A stretch of DNA of 5,982 bases from Desulfurococcales archaeon (GTDB lineage Archaea > Thermoproteota > Thermoprotei_A > Sulfolobales > AG1). Positions 4,967 to 5,982 of the stretch are shown piece after piece. The stretch is taken from positions 1-5,982 of the forward strand of contig JALXCO010000148.1 in the NCBI GenBank assembly GCA_026990885.1, written 5' to 3'. The notes beneath the pieces were generated by a model that worked only from the letters and a program-made list of their open reading frames with translations, searched no databases and was not told where the DNA came from. Position 1 is the first letter of the stretch. Every line of letters begins with the position of its first letter. A program made the position numbers and the translations under genes.

Positions 4967-5982
4967 GTGGAACCTTTGATAACCAATCTAAGTTGGGCAA
5001 CACCTATAGACGTAAAGGAGATGAGGGCTATAGAGCTGAACTCAGAGTTTCTTGGAGTCAGCACATTGATGCTTATGGAGAATGCAGGCAGATCTGTGGC
5101 CGAAGTGATCTCAAGTAGGGTCCCTAAAGACCATAGCATACTGATCGTTGCTGGAAAGGGAGGGAAAGCAGGTGACGGGTTTGCTGCAGCTAGGCACCTA
5201 GATCTTATGGGGTTCAGTGTAGCCATAGCACTTCTTTATCCAGAGGACAGTATTAGGCATAGAGACGCGGTAGCAAACCTGAATATAGTGAAAAATGGAA
5301 CTGGTGTTGATGTGGTTGAGTACGATCCCGGTCTTATAGGGAGATTTAATGTGGTTGTGGATTCCATCCTAGGCATTGGTATTAGAGGTGCTGTGAAGGG
5401 GGTTGCTAAGGAAGCTATAGACGCGATCAACAATAACAGATCGGGTAGACTGATCGTGTCTATAGACGCACCATCCGGGATAGACCCAAACACAGGAGAG
5501 GTTTTAGGTGTAGCCGTGAAAGCCGATATAACGGTAACGCTACATGCACCGAAGAAGGGGCTTATAGGTAATCCGTATGTAGGTGAGTTAATTGTAGCCG
5601 ATATAGGGGTCCCTAAAAAAGCCACAACACATGTGGGGCCTGGAGACGTGGTATTTAGGGTAAGGAGAAAGGCTAGGAAATCTAGAAAGGGTGACCATGG
5701 TAGAACCCTTGTTATAGCTGGATCCGAGAAATACTACGGCGCACCATGGATTAGCGCACTAGCGTCGTGGGCGTCCGGAACAGATCTCGTATATCTAGCT
5801 ACCCCAAAGCCCGTGGCTGAAGAGAGGTTTTCTCCCGAGATCATTGTTGTTGAGCTGCCTGGGAGCGTTTTGGTCGATGATCATTTCGATATGCTGAAAC
5901 CATATATCGAGAAGGCTTCAAGCATATTGGTTGGGCCTGGAATAGGTTTAGAGAGGGAAACGGAGAGACTTGTAGCTAGGGT
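4967..5982 (+). CDS. nnr: Bifunctional NAD(P)H-hydrate epimerase / ADP-dependent NAD(P)HX dehydratase (3' end beyond window)
   Basis: About 338 residues of a fusion enzyme normally near 500 long; the frame is open to the right edge. The family repairs hydrated NADH and NADPH (NADHX/NADPHX): the N-terminal domain interconverts the S and R epimers, and the C-terminal kinase-like domain dehydrates the S form using ADP in archaea and bacteria. Epimerase signs: STLMLMENAGRSVAEV (about 32-47), the nucleotide loop GKGGKAGDG (63-71), DSILGIGIRG, and IDAPSGIDPNTG with D167. Dehydratase signs: KGDHGRTLVIAGS (241-253), YYGAPW, and VGPGIG near 322-327. The loop differs from the textbook GNNGGDG. An in-frame TAG at 4952 limits the start to GTG 4967, TTG 4976 or ATG 5021; the last would cut the first family residues, so I chose GTG 4967. 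It is transcribed away from the phosphoribosyltransferase gene. The family call is firm, the start is not. Confidence 0.9.
   Translation, partial: MEPLITNLSWATPIDVKEMRAIELNSEFLGVSTLMLMENAGRSVAEVISSRVPKDHSILIVAGKGGKAGDGFAAARHLDLMGFSVAIALLYPEDSIRHRDAVANLNIVKNGTGVDVVEYDPGLIGRFNVVVDSILGIGIRGAVKGVAKEAIDAINNNRSGRLIVSIDAPSGIDPNTGEVLGVAVKADITVTLHAPKKGLIGNPYVGELIVADIGVPKKATTHVGPGDVVFRVRRKARKSRKGDHGRTLVIAGSEKYYGAPWISALASWASGTDLVYLATPKPVAEERFSPEIIVVELPGSVLVDDHFDMLKPYIEKASSILVGPGIGLERETERLVAR

Noticed and set aside
4927..5625. Two long open frames on the minus strand (4927-5226 and 5236-5625)
   Set aside because: They lie antisense to the plus-strand Nnr frame, which carries all expected family motifs; the minus-strand translations are low-complexity and resemble nothing.
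1..5982. CRISPR array, insertion sequence or integration site
   Set aside because: There are no regularly spaced direct repeats, no terminal inverted repeats flanking a transposase, and no tRNA or integrase gene.

Overview
The window looks like ordinary chromosome from a hyperthermophilic crenarchaeon (Thermoproteota, Desulfurococcales/Ignisphaera-like by inference). The evidence is indirect. Codon use is heavy in ATA, AGG/AGA and CTA. GGTG-type Shine-Dalgarno sites precede TTG starts, while several ATG starts have no such site but sit behind TATA-like boxes. Intergenic gaps are short and contain T-tracts. The protein families also fit: a crenarchaeal SpeD/ArgDC-type decarboxylase, a fused Nnr and a COG2236-type phosphoribosyltransferase. 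No mobile element, CRISPR array, tRNA or rRNA was found, and no stretch longer than 300 bases lacks a gene.

Left part (1-662): the first 24 codons of an unidentified minus-strand gene (1-73) diverge from a small plus-strand gene of the YwgA/Panacea-like type (210-662). The 136-bp gap between them carries a promoter in each direction.

Centre (767-4175): four plus-strand genes in a row. They encode an HD-domain phosphohydrolase of the SAMHD1/dNTPase type (767-2089), a HAD-superfamily hydrolase (2126-2863), a JAMM-motif metalloprotease-like protein with an unrecognised N-terminal half (2905-3693), and a pyruvoyl-dependent decarboxylase of the SpeD family, more likely arginine than S-adenosylmethionine decarboxylase (3738-4175). 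Gaps are 36-44 bp. T-rich gaps before the last two genes suggest separate promoters rather than one strict operon.

Right part (4213-5982): a minus-strand purine-type phosphoribosyltransferase (4213-4818) converges on the decarboxylase gene. It diverges from a plus-strand bifunctional NAD(P)H-hydrate epimerase/dehydratase (4967 to the window edge, incomplete). The 148-bp gap between them holds opposed promoters and a perfect 16-bp palindrome.

Taken together, the recognisable genes concern nucleotide handling (dNTP hydrolysis, phosphate removal, purine salvage, NAD(P)H repair) plus polyamine synthesis. Whether they cooperate is inference. The least understood item is the JAMM protein. No complete new defence or mobile system is evident.
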